Shown here in pieces: positions 51,143 through 61,513 of a stretch of 64,000 bases of DNA (positions are counted from its first letter, which is position 1; every line of letters starts with the position of its first letter). The translations under genes were made by a program, and so were the position numbers. The notes below the pieces were generated by a model that saw only the letters and a program-made list of their open reading frames with translations, was not told the origin of the DNA and searched no databases. The stretch comes from Halobacterium jilantaiense (GTDB lineage Archaea; Halobacteriota; Halobacteria; Halobacteriales; Halobacteriaceae): NCBI RefSeq assembly GCF_900110535.1, contig NZ_FOJA01000001.1, positions 1,364,001 through 1,428,000 of the forward strand. Direction: 5' to 3'.

Positions 51143-54100
51143 TCACGCCGCGCGCAGTGCGGCGAGTGCCGCGACGAGCACGGCGAGTAGTGCGCCGGCC
51201 GGTCCCGGCCCGGGCGCGGAGCCACCCGAGGACTCGCCAGCGTCGGAGGTCGCTGTCGGCGTCGCAGTGGACGAGGTCGTGGTGGTAGCAGTGGTCGACG
51301 CGTCCCGCGTGGACGCCGGGCCGTCGGTGCTCGTCGGCGAGCGGTCGGTGGTCGTCTGTCGACTCGGAGCGTCCTCGCTGGGCGCGCGCACGGCGAGCGT
51401 GCCGGCCGACGTGTCACCGACGGACAGCCGGTAGTCTCCGGGCGTGTCGAAGGCCACGTCGACCGCGACCGTCACCGACGCACGCGGGGGAACAGTGACG
51501 CGCCGCGTCGTCGCCGTCGACCCGTTGGCGGTCACTGCCACCGTCACGTCCGTCTGCCAGTCGACATTGCTGTCGACGGTCACGGACACCGGAACGGCGT
51601 CGCCGACCGTGGCTGTCGACGCGGTGACGCTCGCGCCCGACACCCGCACCGCATCGGCGTCACGCACGCCGACGGCGAACGAGGAGAACCCGGGCGTGTC
51701 CGCTTCGAGGACGACACTGTCGGCCGTGCGCTCGACGACGGTGGTGGCGAGGCGCGCCCAGTCGCCGTCGTGGTACCGGTAGACCGCCGCCGACTCGGGG
51801 TCGACTCCGGTGTCCGCGAACCGGTCGGCCGACACCGCGACCGTCATCGTCGCGCCAGACACGTCGGCGTCGTCGAACGAGTGTGTCACCTCGACGTGCC
51901 CGACGGCCCGACCGTCGAACGACGGCGCGCCCGGTGCCGGGTCCGCCGACGACGCCACCGACAGCGAGTAGTCCATGGACGTGCTCGTGGTCACGGCCAG
52001 CGACGCGACGCTCACCGGCCCACGCGTGGCGTTCCCGAACGGGACCGAGAGTTCGCTGCCCGCGTCCGCGTTCTCGACGGCGGCAGCGGCCGACACGGTG
52101 CCGGTCGTCGTGACGGACACCGACGGACCGTCTGGGACCGGGGCCGACACGGAACTCGACGAGCGCGTCGCGCCGCCACCACTGCCCGCGCCGCCGTCGC
52201 CCGACTCGGACTGCGTGGTGTCGACGGTCGCGGTCGCCGACTGCCCGTCGGCACCGTCGGTGCCGCTGCCGTCGGTCGCGGCGAACAGCGTGGCGGTGTA
52301 CTCGCCGTCCGCGTCGACCGCGACCGTCGCCGTGTAGGTACCGTTGGACTCCGTGAAGTCGTTCGTCGTCAGCGTCGCCGTGTCCGCACCGGTGACCGCG
52401 ACGCCGATGTCCGTCAGCGTCACCGAACTGTCGAAGGAGACTCGCACGGACTGCCCGTCACCGCTCGTCGCCGAGAACCCGGAGACGAACGAAGCCGTCG
52501 GCGAGTCGTCAGTGGTGCCGACGGTGACGCTGTTCGTCTCGCCGCTCGCACCGTCGTCGGTGCCGTTCTTCGCGGTCTGGAGGACCGCGGTGTACGTGCC
52601 GTTCGACGACCCGACGTAGGTCGCCGTGTACGTCTCCCCGGACTGCGTGAAGTTCGACTCCGTGAGCGTCGCCGTTTCGGCTCCCGAGATGTCGACCGAG
52701 ATGGCGTCGAGCGGTTCGTCGCTACCGAACGACACCGTGACGTTCTGTGCCTCCGGGTTCGTCGCGCTGAACCCGGAGATGATGGGCGCAGCAGTCGCCA
52801 CTTCGACCGTTCCCGACGCGCCACCGCCGTCGTTCCCGTCGGCGTCGAGCGCGCTCGCCAGTGTCGCCGAGTACTGGCCGTCGGCGTTCGCGGCGTACGT
52901 CACGACGTACGAGCCGTCGGTCGTCGTCGTCGGATTGTCGGTGCTGACGCTCGCCGTCTCCGGCCCAGTGAAGTCGACGGCGACCTCGTCGATCGGTTCG
53001 TCGGCGTCGAACTCGACGCGGACCTGCTGGCCGTCCGGATTCGTCACCGAGTAGTTCGAGACGGTGGGCGGCGTCGTGTCGACTTCGGCGCTGTCGGTCT
53101 GCCCGGTCGCGCCGTCGTTCCCGAGGCCGTCGTCGGCCACAGTCAGCGTGGCGTCGTACCAGCCGTCGGCGTTCTCGTCGTAGGTCGCGTAGTAGGTGTA
53201 CGGCCCCGACCCCGTCTCGGTGAGAGAGGAGAGCGTCGTCGTTCCCGTCGGCGTCTCCAGCTCGACCGCCGTCGACGCGAGACGCTCGCTCGCGTCGAAG
53301 CTCACGTTCACCGTCTGCGCGCTCGGGTTCGTCACCGACACGTTCGAGATGGTCGGCGTCACCGTGTCCACCTCGACGCTGTCGCTCTCGGCACCAGCGC
53401 CGTCGTTCCCCGCGGCGTCCGCAGCGGTGTCGAGGGTCGCGTCGTAGGTGCCGTTGGTGCCGTCGTCGAACGTCGCCTCGTAGGTGTACGGCCCCGACCC
53501 GGTCTCGGTGAACGCCGACCGCGTGAGCGTCCGGGTCGTCGCGCCGGAGACGGCGACCGACGCCGCGTCGAGGGGCTCGTCCGTCTCGACGGTGACGGTG
53601 ACGGCCTGTCCGTCCGGGTTCGAGACGGCGAACGACTGCACGGCGGGAGCCGTCGAGTCGACCTCGAAGGCGGCGTCGCTCGCGTCGACCCCCTCGTTCG
53701 AACTGCTGTCGCTGGCGGTCACGCGCACGAGCGCGGCCGTCGTGTCGTCGGTGGGTGCCGTCCAGTCGTAGCTACCGTCGTTCGCCAGCCCGCTCGCAAT
53801 CGGCGTCCACGTACTCCCACCGTCGGCAGAGTACTCGATTTGGACGTCGTCGGTGACCGTGACGTTGTCCGTGGCAGTCCACTCGATAGTAACAGTGTCG
53901 TCGCCAGCGTACAGCTCGCCGCCGTTCGGTGTCGTCACCGTCACGTCGGGCGCGGCCTCGTCGACGAGTGCCGACGCGGTCTGCTCGCTGGCCGCGTCGG
54001 TCACGCCGTCGCTCGCCGTCTGGAGCGTGAAGTCGTAGGTGCCGTCCGTGCTCCCCTCGTAGGTCGCGGCGTATTCGAAGCCGCCCGCGGTCGCCGTCTT

Positions 54101-57100
54101 CGAGAAGTCCGCGAGCGACAGCGACGCCGACTCCGCGCCCGAGACCGCCACGTCGACGGCCGTCAGGTCGTCGCTGGAGTCGAACGAAACCGTCGCGTTC
54201 CGGTCTCCGGCGGTGTCGACCGCCGAGAACCCCGAAATCGCTGGCGGGGTGTCGACAGTGAACGAGACCGTCGTGCTGTCGCTGTTCCCCACGCTGTCGG
54301 TCGCAGAGACGGCCACGTCCACAGAGCCGTTCGGGAGCGCCGGGACGCTGTCCCCGGCCGGGTCGATGGTGAGTGTCGTGCCGTCGAAAGCGACGCCGTC
54401 GGTGGTCGTTCGCGCGTTCGAGAGAACGGTCTCGGTGCTGTTCGATACCGACACTATCAGCGACGAACTGTCGACCCCGACAGTCGCGTCCGTCACGTCG
54501 ACGGACACGGTCCGCTGGTCGTCAGTCACCGTGGTTCCCTCGGGCGCGAGGTTCGTGAACGTCGGTGCCGTCGTGTCGACGGTGAACGAGAACGACGTCT
54601 GGTTCCGGTTGTCGACGGTGTCGGCCGCCGAGACGGTCACGTCCACCGACCCGTCGGCCAGCGGCACGCCGGCGTCGCTCGTGTTCACCGTCAGCGTCGT
54701 GCCGCTGTAGGAGATGCCCGTGGCGTCCGTCGTCGCAGCGTCGAGCACGACGCCGCCGGCGTCCTCGACTGTCACCTCGATGCTGGACGCGTTCACGTCA
54801 CGGGTCGCGTCCGACACGTCGAGAGTGAGCTCGGGCTGGCTGGACGCCTCGGGGCCAGTGGGCGCACCCGGCCCGAACGTCGGCGCGGTCGTGTCCACGG
54901 TCACGTTGGCGGTCTGACCGTCACCCCCGTCGTTCCCGGCGTCGTCTTCGGCGACGTCGAGTGTCGCGGTGTAGTCACCGTCGTCGCCGGTGTACGTCGC
55001 GGTGTAGACGTACGGCGCGCTCGCGTCGGCCGTCGTCGGCGTGAGCGTCGCCGTCCCCGTCGGCGTCTCCAGCGTGGCTGACGCCGTCGTCAACGTCTGG
55101 TTCACCTCGAAGGACACCTCGACGGTACCGCCGCCGGTGTGGGTCGCAGCGAGGTTCGAAACGGCTGGCGTCGAGGTGTCGACCGTGACCGACCCCGACG
55201 TGTCCGGGTCGGGGTCCTGCGTGTTCCCGACGAGGTCGGCGGCTCCCGACACCGCGACGGTCGCGTCGGCCTCCTCGTCGTTGTCGTCGACTGTCACGCT
55301 GCCCGACCACGTCTGCGGCCCGACGAAGCTCCCGGAGACCGACGTGTCGCCCTGCGCGAGCCCGGTCAGCGTGACCGTCGGCTCGGCTCCCTGGTCGACC
55401 GGCTCGTCGAATTCCACGGTCACGGACTGACTCGTGCCGGCGTCCGCGTCGTCGATGGTGCCGTCGCCGACGGTCACCGACGAGACCGACGGCAACACCG
55501 TGTCCTTCGTCACGTCCACCGGCTCGACGAACCCCTCGGCGTTCGCGAAACCGCCGTCCAGAGCCTGCGCGGACACGGTCAGCTGACTCTCGTTCAACGA
55601 CGACACGTCGATGCCGGTGACCGTGACGCGGTCGCTACCGCCGGTCGACGCGGTCTGGCGGACGCTGCTGGTCCCGTCCGAGACCCGGACTTCGACCGTG
55701 TCGGCCTGCGAGCCCGAAACGAGGTCGACGGTGGCCTCGTAGCTCGTGGCGTTGCTCGCGGTGACGTTCCCCGCGAACACGTCCGTCGGCGCGACCGGGC
55801 CGCGCGTGTCCACGTCGAAGCTGTTCGACTCGTCCGGGTTCGGTGTCTGGACGTTCCCCGCCGTATCCGTCGCGTTCTCCACCCGGATAGTCGCGGTCGC
55901 GGCCTCGTTGTCGTCCCGAATAGTGACCGTTCCCGTCCACGTCGTGGCGTCGGTGAAGCTCCCGCTCGACACGTCGTACGTCCGGTTCAGCCCGACGACG
56001 GTCACGTTCGGCGCGGTCGTCTGCACGTCCTCGTCGAAGTCGACGGTGACCGTCTGCTCGACGCCGGCGTCCTCGGTCCCGATGGTCGCGTTCGTGATGG
56101 TCGCACTCGCGACGCCCGGCCGGTCGGCGTCTTTCGCCGGAGACGCGAGCCCCGTGCCCGTCGCCGCGTTCCCGCCGTCGTCTTCGAGGGTCGCGTCCAC
56201 GGTCACGGTGCCGTCGTCGAGCGACGAGACGTCCAGCCCAGTGAACGCCACCTGGTCGGGATTGCTGTCGCCGTCGTCCTCGCTGGGGACGTACTGGCTG
56301 TCGGTCACCGTCGCACCGTTCGACAGCGCGACCGTGAGCGTCCCCGCCTCGTGGTCGTCGGGCAGGTCGACGGTGAGGTTGTAGTTCCCGTCGGTGGTCG
56401 CGTTGATGACGCCCGCCGTCGCGCCGGTCGGCGCGCTCGGTGGCTCGGTGTCGGCCAGCGGCACGCTGTCGGTCGGCGCGGTGTTCCCGGCACCGTCCGA
56501 GACCTCGTCCAGGCCGGCCGCCACCGTGTCGTTCCCGAGGTCAGTCCGCGTCACGTCGGCATCCAGCGTCAGCGTCGCCGTGGCCGAGTCGGCGGTGTGG
56601 CTCACCGACGACACCGCTGACGCACCCCCACTGGCCGCGTCGCCGTACGTGAAGTTCGCGGCGGTGAGCCCGGTCCCGTCTGTCGCCTCCACGCTCTCGT
56701 TGAACGACACCAGCACCGTGTCGTTCCCGACCTCCGCCTCGACGCCAGTAATACCCGGTGGCGTCGTGTCGACGGACACCGAGTCCGTGAGCCCACTGGA
56801 CTGGTTGTTCGCGGCGTCGTTCCCGACGCTGTCGGTCGCGCTCGTCACCTCGGCGGTGTAGTCGCCGTCGCTGCCCCCCACGTACGTGTACGTGTAGGTG
56901 TACGTGCCGCTGTTGTTCGCCTCGGCGAAGTCACTCAGGTCGACCGTCGCCGACTCCGGCCCCGAGAGGTCGACGGTCGTCCCGTTCAGCTGTTCGTTCG
57001 TAGTGACCGAGACGCCCACGTCCTGCCCGGAGGGGTTGGTGACGGAGACGTCGGAGACGTACGGCGCGCTCCCGTCGATAAACACCTCGTCGTTGCCGCC

Positions 57101-57490
57101 ACCGCTAAGCGACGACACCGACGAGATGTCCCCCACCTTCCCCTTGTCGAGTGCGTAAACGTCGTACGAGTTGTCCGGTTGCTCCAGCAAGCCGTCCGTT
57201 TTGCTTCCGGGGAACGACCCACTCGTTCCGCCGGTTCCGGTTTCCGTGATGTACGGTTCCCCGCTGTCGAACGCTCCGTTCCCGTTCTCGTCGATAACGA
57301 TGTAGGACGCGTTCGGGGAATTCACGTAGTACTCGAAGGGGTCACCGCCAGCAATTGTCGACCCCGTTGTGACGTCGAAGTATTCGACCTGCCCGTGCCC
57401 AAGTCCCACACCACCAGTGCTGAGGAGTGCCAGTGAAACCACGACACCGAACAGTACAGCCCGCGTTCCCCCCCGAGAGTTCCCTGTCAT
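51143..57490 (-). CDS. giant secreted repeat protein with PGF-pre-PGF and C-terminal anchor
   Basis: The 2115-residue protein has a signal peptide (RAVLFGVVVSLALLSTGGVG). About 15-18 tandem Ig-like/Big-type modules follow, each of about 90-110 residues with VSNPDGQ, the FDxxE/D strand, GTYDATL and DGAGNDG elements. Toward the C-terminus comes a PGF-pre-PGF domain (SAAVYRYHDGDWARL and SFAVGVRD), a CARDB-like module, a Thr/Ser stalk and a hydrophobic tail (GALLAVLVAALAALRAA). It would be an S-layer-linked adhesin or sheath protein. The reading frame is intact over 6.3 kb. Monocistronic. Confidence 0.85.
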   Translation of the reverse strand: MTGNSRGGTRAVLFGVVVSLALLSTGGVGLGHGQVEYFDVTTGSTIAGGDPFEYYVNSPNASYIVIDENGNGAFDSGEPYITETGTGGTSGSFPGSKTDGLLEQPDNSYDVYALDKGKVGDISSVSSLSGGGNDEVFIDGSAPYVSDVSVTNPSGQDVGVSVTTNEQLNGTTVDLSGPESATVDLSDFAEANNSGTYTYTYTYVGGSDGDYTAEVTSATDSVGNDAANNQSSGLTDSVSVDTTPPGITGVEAEVGNDTVLVSFNESVEATDGTGLTAANFTYGDAASGGASAVSSVSHTADSATATLTLDADVTRTDLGNDTVAAGLDEVSDGAGNTAPTDSVPLADTEPPSAPTGATAGVINATTDGNYNLTVDLPDDHEAGTLTVALSNGATVTDSQYVPSEDDGDSNPDQVAFTGLDVSSLDDGTVTVDATLEDDGGNAATGTGLASPAKDADRPGVASATITNATIGTEDAGVEQTVTVDFDEDVQTTAPNVTVVGLNRTYDVSSGSFTDATTWTGTVTIRDDNEAATATIRVENATDTAGNVQTPNPDESNSFDVDTRGPVAPTDVFAGNVTASNATSYEATVDLVSGSQADTVEVRVSDGTSSVRQTASTGGSDRVTVTGIDVSSLNESQLTVSAQALDGGFANAEGFVEPVDVTKDTVLPSVSSVTVGDGTIDDADAGTSQSVTVEFDEPVDQGAEPTVTLTGLAQGDTSVSGSFVGPQTWSGSVTVDDNDEEADATVAVSGAADLVGNTQDPDPDTSGSVTVDTSTPAVSNLAATHTGGGTVEVSFEVNQTLTTASATLETPTGTATLTPTTADASAPYVYTATYTGDDGDYTATLDVAEDDAGNDGGDGQTANVTVDTTAPTFGPGAPTGPEASSQPELTLDVSDATRDVNASSIEVTVEDAGGVVLDAATTDATGISYSGTTLTVNTSDAGVPLADGSVDVTVSAADTVDNRNQTSFSFTVDTTAPTFTNLAPEGTTVTDDQRTVSVDVTDATVGVDSSSLIVSVSNSTETVLSNARTTTDGVAFDGTTLTIDPAGDSVPALPNGSVDVAVSATDSVGNSDSTTVSFTVDTPPAISGFSAVDTAGDRNATVSFDSSDDLTAVDVAVSGAESASLSLADFSKTATAGGFEYAATYEGSTDGTYDFTLQTASDGVTDAASEQTASALVDEAAPDVTVTTPNGGELYAGDDTVTIEWTATDNVTVTDDVQIEYSADGGSTWTPIASGLANDGSYDWTAPTDDTTAALVRVTASDSSSNEGVDASDAAFEVDSTAPAVQSFAVSNPDGQAVTVTVETDEPLDAASVAVSGATTRTLTRSAFTETGSGPYTYEATFDDGTNGTYDATLDTAADAAGNDGAGAESDSVEVDTVTPTISNVSVTNPSAQTVNVSFDASERLASTAVELETPTGTTTLSSLTETGSGPYTYYATYDENADGWYDATLTVADDGLGNDGATGQTDSAEVDTTPPTVSNYSVTNPDGQQVRVEFDADEPIDEVAVDFTGPETASVSTDNPTTTTDGSYVVTYAANADGQYSATLASALDADGNDGGGASGTVEVATAAPIISGFSATNPEAQNVTVSFGSDEPLDAISVDISGAETATLTESNFTQSGETYTATYVGSSNGTYTAVLQTAKNGTDDGASGETNSVTVGTTDDSPTASFVSGFSATSGDGQSVRVSFDSSVTLTDIGVAVTGADTATLTTNDFTESNGTYTATVAVDADGEYTATLFAATDGSGTDGADGQSATATVDTTQSESGDGGAGSGGGATRSSSSVSAPVPDGPSVSVTTTGTVSAAAAVENADAGSELSVPFGNATRGPVSVASLAVTTSTSMDYSLSVASSADPAPGAPSFDGRAVGHVEVTHSFDDADVSGATMTVAVSADRFADTGVDPESAAVYRYHDGDWARLATTVVERTADSVVLEADTPGFSSFAVGVRDADAVRVSGASVTASTATVGDAVPVSVTVDSNVDWQTDVTVAVTANGSTATTRRVTVPPRASVTVAVDVAFDTPGDYRLSVGDTSAGTLAVRAPSEDAPSRQTTTDRSPTSTDGPASTRDASTTATTTTSSTATPTATSDAGESSGGSAPGPGPAGALLAVLVAALAALRAA

Positions 57491-57703
57491 GAGTATTGTC
57501 CCGCCTACCCCCCGAATCCGGCAGGCGAAGCTGGTTCGTCAGCCGTACCACAAGCCGTCACTAATGCGTTCGGGTCCAATTTCCAGCGCTGGTAACGCCA
57601 GCGAAATCCCGTGTTACCGGCGACACGTCGGGCGGAGGACAGCGAGGCGGCAGCACTGGCAATTCGATGAAACGCTTATCAGTGCGCGCGCTCTATCACG
57701 GCT

Positions 57704-58360
57704 ATGACCTACGACACCGTCGTGTTCGACAACGACGGGGTCCTCGTTGGCCGCACCCGGTACGACGTACTGGAGCGGGCCACCGAGGAGACGTTCAACC
57801 GGTTCGACGTAGAAGACCCCGACCCAGAAGACGTCGAGGCGATGACCATCGGTGCGACCCCCAAGACCGTGGGAGACGTCTGCAGCCGGTACGGCATCTC
57901 CCCGAAGGACTTCTGGCCGGAGCGCGACAAGGCGCTCACGGAAGCCCAGCGAGACGAAGTCCGGGAGGGTCGCAAGACCCTCTACGACGACCTCGACACG
58001 CTGGAGACCCTCGACGTGAACATGGGCATCGTGTCCTCGAACCAGCAGGCCACCGTGGACTTCGTCCTCGACCACTTCGGCGTCCGAGACCTCTTCGGCA
58101 CCGCGTACGGCCGCGAGCCGACGATTCAGAGCCTCGAGCGACGGAAGCCGAACTCCCACTACATCGACCGCGCGCTCGCGGACCTCGACGCCGACACCGC
58201 GCTGTTCGTCGGCGACAACGAGAGCGACATCCGCGCCGCCGAGAACGCCGGCATCGACTCGGCGTTCATCCGGCGACCCCACCGCGAGAGCTGGGAACTG
58301 AACGTCTGGCCGACCTGGGACATCGACTGCCTCAGCGACCTGCACGATATCTGCGAGTAA
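57704..58360 (+). CDS. HAD-family hydrolase (phosphatase-like)
   Basis: The 218-residue protein has all four HAD motifs: FDNDGVLVG (DxD), a Ser in GIVSSNQ, Lys in RRKPNSHYI and GDNESDIRAA. The cap is small and helical (C1 type). It is similar to phosphoglycolate phosphatases; the substrate is unassigned. It stands alone. Confidence 0.88.
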   Translation: MTYDTVVFDNDGVLVGRTRYDVLERATEETFNRFDVEDPDPEDVEAMTIGATPKTVGDVCSRYGISPKDFWPERDKALTEAQRDEVREGRKTLYDDLDTLETLDVNMGIVSSNQQATVDFVLDHFGVRDLFGTAYGREPTIQSLERRKPNSHYIDRALADLDADTALFVGDNESDIRAAENAGIDSAFIRRPHRESWELNVWPTWDIDCLSDLHDICE

Positions 58361-58473
58361 TCGAGCGAGGAGTCTAACGGCCCTCCGGCCCCGATGGGGT
58401 CTCTCGGGCTGCCTCAGCCGGTCGCCCTGCGCCCACAAGGATTATGAGTGACAAGCCTCTCTGTACGGTTGCA

Positions 58474-58668
58474 ATGGCGACAGGCACCGTTGACTTCTTC
58501 AACGACACTGGCGGCTACGGTTTCATCGAGACTGAGGACGCGGACGAAGACGTTTTCTTCCACATGGAGGACGTCGGCGGCCCGGACCTGGAGGAGGGAC
58601 AGGAGGTCGAGTTCGACATCGAGCAGGCCGACAAAGGCCCGCGCGCGACGAACCTCACCCGTCTGTAA
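58474..58668 (+). CDS. cspA: cold-shock protein (CspA family)
   Basis: The 64-residue protein is one cold-shock domain with the RNP motifs KGYGF-like GGYGFIE and VFFHME (residues about 12-33). It binds single-stranded nucleic acid. ATG 58474 gives the family's usual length. Single-gene transcript with a short leader. Confidence 0.9.
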   Translation: MATGTVDFFNDTGGYGFIETEDADEDVFFHMEDVGGPDLEEGQEVEFDIEQADKGPRATNLTRL

Positions 58669-58785
58669 TCGGTAACCGTTCGGACGAATCGTTTCCAGAC
58701 AGGAACACTCCAGCGTGGAGTGTACGCGGGTGAGGCCGAGAGGCTCACTCGACGAATTCTATCGACGCCACCCCGGTAGCGAGAG

Positions 58786-59628
58786 CTACGCGAGGCGGTC
58801 GCGGTTGTCGTCAGTCAGCGACAGCTGGGTGGCGGCGACGTTCGATTCGAGGTGGTCGATACTGGACGTTCCCGGGATGGGGAGTGTCACCGGCGAGTGG
58901 TCGAGCAGCCACGCGAGCGCGACCTGACGGACGGTCGCGTCGTGGTCGTCGGCGACCGCCTCCAGGGGCTCGCGCTGCTCGCCGAGGTCGCCACCGCCGA
59001 TTGGGAAGTACGGGATGAAGCCGATCTCGTAGTCCTCGCAGGCCGAGAGTACGTCCTCGTGGTCGCGGTTCGCGACGTTGTACTCGTTCTGAACGGTCGC
59101 CACGTCGACGATGTCACGGGCGCTCTCCAGTTGGTCGACGGAGACGTTGCTGAGGCCGACGTGGTCGACGAGGCCGGCGTCTTTCAGTTCCGCGAGCCGG
59201 TGGACGGAGTCCTCGAACGGCGTGTCCGGGTCCGGGGAGTGCAGTTGCAGCAGGTCGATGGAGTCGACGCCGAGGCGGTCGAGCGAGCACAGCGCCTGAT
59301 TCTCGAGGAAGTCGGGCTCACCGTGGGGCAGCCAGTCGCCGTCGCGCGTCCGCAGCAGGCCGGCCTTCGTCGCGACGAACACGTCGTCGTTCTCACCGAG
59401 TGCTTCGCGGAGGAGGCGCTCGCTGGCTCCCGGCCCGTACGAGTCAGCGGTGTCCACGAAGTCCACGCCCAGTTCGACCGCGCGCCGGACCACGTCCCGC
59501 GCGGCGTCCTCGTCGTCGGGCGCGCCGACGATGTCCGGACCGGTGATGCGCATCGCGCCGTACCCCATCCGGTGGACGGTCGCGTCGCCGCCGATGTCGA
59601 ACGTGTCGCTGTCGTTGGCTGGTGCCAT
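58786..59628 (-). CDS. aldo/keto reductase
   Basis: The 280-residue TIM-barrel oxidoreductase has the AKR tetrad: Asp and Tyr in FVDTADSYGPG (53-63), Lys in FVATKAGLL (about 85) and His in LQLHSPDP. The NADPH-binding C-terminus is LPIPGTSSIDHLESNV. It reduces aldehydes or ketones; the substrate is unassigned. It stands alone. Confidence 0.88.
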   Translation of the reverse strand: MAPANDSDTFDIGGDATVHRMGYGAMRITGPDIVGAPDDEDAARDVVRRAVELGVDFVDTADSYGPGASERLLREALGENDDVFVATKAGLLRTRDGDWLPHGEPDFLENQALCSLDRLGVDSIDLLQLHSPDPDTPFEDSVHRLAELKDAGLVDHVGLSNVSVDQLESARDIVDVATVQNEYNVANRDHEDVLSACEDYEIGFIPYFPIGGGDLGEQREPLEAVADDHDATVRQVALAWLLDHSPVTLPIPGTSSIDHLESNVAATQLSLTDDNRDRLA

Positions 59629-59674
59629 ACCGGGTACACGACAGCCGGCAGAATAGGCGTGGGGGTGGCGGAAC

Positions 59675-61441
59675 CTACGGCTGCCACTGGTCCCGGAGCT
59701 CGGTCCGGGGTTTCGACGGGTCGTCCTCGGCGACGAGCGCCCGGAGCTGGCGGACGTGGAACGCGTACTCGCGGTCCTGTCGCAGGACGAGGTCGCGGCC
59801 CTTCAGTTCGGACAGCAGCGTGTGGACTCCCTCGATGTCGGCCCCCGTCGCCTCGGCGAGATCGTGGGCGGTCGCACCCGGCGTGGTCGCGAGTTCGGTG
59901 ACGACCGACCACGCCGCCTCGTCGTTACAGTTCGACTCCCGGCGCGCCGCGTTCACGCGCGTCACCACCGGCGGTGCCTGCAGGAGGTCGACGACCGTCT
60001 CCGGCTCCGGCGCGTCGCTGTCCGCGTCCCCGACCGACCCGTCACCGCCGTCGCCGTCCTCCACTTGAAGGCGCTCGCCCCGCCGCCGCAACCGATCCTG
60101 AACGGCGTCCACGAGCGCGTCGCGGCTCTCGTGTTCGTCGTCGCCGAACGAGAACGCGGACGCCTCGGCGGCGGTTGGTGGCTCAGCGTCCCCAGTAACC
60201 GGCGGCTCCGCGTCCGCGCCCCCAGCGTCCGCGTCGGCGGTGGGCTCGGCGTCGTCCGACGCCTCGCGGTCGTCGCCGTCCGGTTCGCTGTCGTCTGCCG
60301 AGCCCGTGACGCGGTCCTCCAGCTCGTCGATTCGAGCCTCCAGACGTTCGATCTGCTCGTTTTTCGTCTGCAGCGTCGCCTGATAGGAGTCCGGCTGGAC
60401 GCCGTCACCGTGCGCGAGCGCGTTCGCCATCTTCCGCGCCGCAGCGGAGACGTCGCGTGCGGTCTCCAGTTCGGACTCCAGTTCCGCGATTCGCTCCTCG
60501 CGGTTCTCCACCTTCGACTCCAGCTCCGCGATTCGGTCCTGCTCCTGCTCCTTGCGGCTCGTGATGTCGTCCAGATCCTCCATCAGCGAGCCGGAAACGG
60601 ACTTCAGGTCCGGGCGCTCGAAGTCGTCGAGACCCGGGGTCGCGCCGGCGTCGAACGTCCGCTTGCGCTTGAACTGCACGCGCTCGACGTTCTCGTCGCT
60701 CCAGTCCATCTGCACGAACGCCTCCCCGTCGTTCAGGTCCACGACCTCGTCGGCGTACTCGCTGCCGACGATGCGGCTCACCACGTTCGTGTCGTTGTCC
60801 CACGTGAGCCGGTGCCAGACCAGCCAGTTCGCCTGCGTGATGAAGTCCTTCTTCACGTCCGCCGGCCGCTGGCTGATGCCGACAATGCCCAGCCCGTGTT
60901 TGCGGCCGCGCTTCCCGACCTTGATGAGGAGGTTGCCGGTCTCGTCCATCCCGCCGCCCTCCGGGATGTACTCGTGGCACTCCTCGACCACCAGCAGGAA
61001 CGGCTTCTTCAGCTTCTTCTCCTTCGCGAAAATCTGGCGGACCGTCTCCCGCAGCAGTTCGTCGGCCTCGTCGCCGTCCAGGTAGCCCGAGACGTCGAGG
61101 ATGATGGGGACGTTCTCCTCCAGCGCGAGGTGCGCGAGCTTCTCGGCGTGCTCGGTCCCGACCTGGATGTCACACTCCTCGTCCGCGCCCGCGTGCAGGA
61201 GTTCGTACTCCTCTTTCAGGCCGTAGTACTCGCCGTCCGTGTCGACGATGAGGACGGGGTAGCCGGCCTCCAGCAGCTCCTCGACGACGACGCTCGTCGT
61301 GTTGGACTTCCCCGAGCCGGACTTCCCGGTGACGAACGCGCGGCCCGTCAGCACCTCCACGATGGGGAACTCCAGCGGGCTGCCGTCCGCGAGCTCCCCG
61401 ACGCGAATCCGCTGCTCGTCGGCGTCCGCGGCTTCGGTCAT
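59675..61441 (-). CDS. HerA-like DNA-translocating ATPase (DUF87) with coiled coil and winged helix
   Basis: The 588-residue protein has Walker A GKSGSGKSNT near 40, Walker B LLVVEECHEYIPEGG near 165 and the arginine region ISQRPADVKKDF. A coiled coil (EQDRIAELESKVENREERIA) of about 60 residues follows, then an acidic linker and a C-terminal winged helix (VVTELATTPGATAHDLAEAT). The layout is of haloarchaeal HerA-like proteins. HerA forms hexamers that move DNA during end resection; a chromosomal partner is not adjacent, so the exact process is uncertain. Confidence 0.8.
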   Translation of the reverse strand: MTEAADADEQRIRVGELADGSPLEFPIVEVLTGRAFVTGKSGSGKSNTTSVVVEELLEAGYPVLIVDTDGEYYGLKEEYELLHAGADEECDIQVGTEHAEKLAHLALEENVPIILDVSGYLDGDEADELLRETVRQIFAKEKKLKKPFLLVVEECHEYIPEGGGMDETGNLLIKVGKRGRKHGLGIVGISQRPADVKKDFITQANWLVWHRLTWDNDTNVVSRIVGSEYADEVVDLNDGEAFVQMDWSDENVERVQFKRKRTFDAGATPGLDDFERPDLKSVSGSLMEDLDDITSRKEQEQDRIAELESKVENREERIAELESELETARDVSAAARKMANALAHGDGVQPDSYQATLQTKNEQIERLEARIDELEDRVTGSADDSEPDGDDREASDDAEPTADADAGGADAEPPVTGDAEPPTAAEASAFSFGDDEHESRDALVDAVQDRLRRRGERLQVEDGDGGDGSVGDADSDAPEPETVVDLLQAPPVVTRVNAARRESNCNDEAAWSVVTELATTPGATAHDLAEATGADIEGVHTLLSELKGRDLVLRQDREYAFHVRQLRALVAEDDPSKPRTELRDQWQP

Positions 61442-61513
61442 CGAGCGGAGCCACGCGAGCCGGTGGGAAAACGGTTGCCCCACCGGCGCGGCCGGAACGC
61501 GTCCCGAGCAGGC

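Noticed and set aside
51770-55081. 1103-codon open frame on the plus strand within the giant surface gene
   Set aside because: Composition is almost pure Arg/Val/Gly, typical of an antisense shadow; the minus-strand frame has a signal peptide, repeats and a C-terminal anchor.
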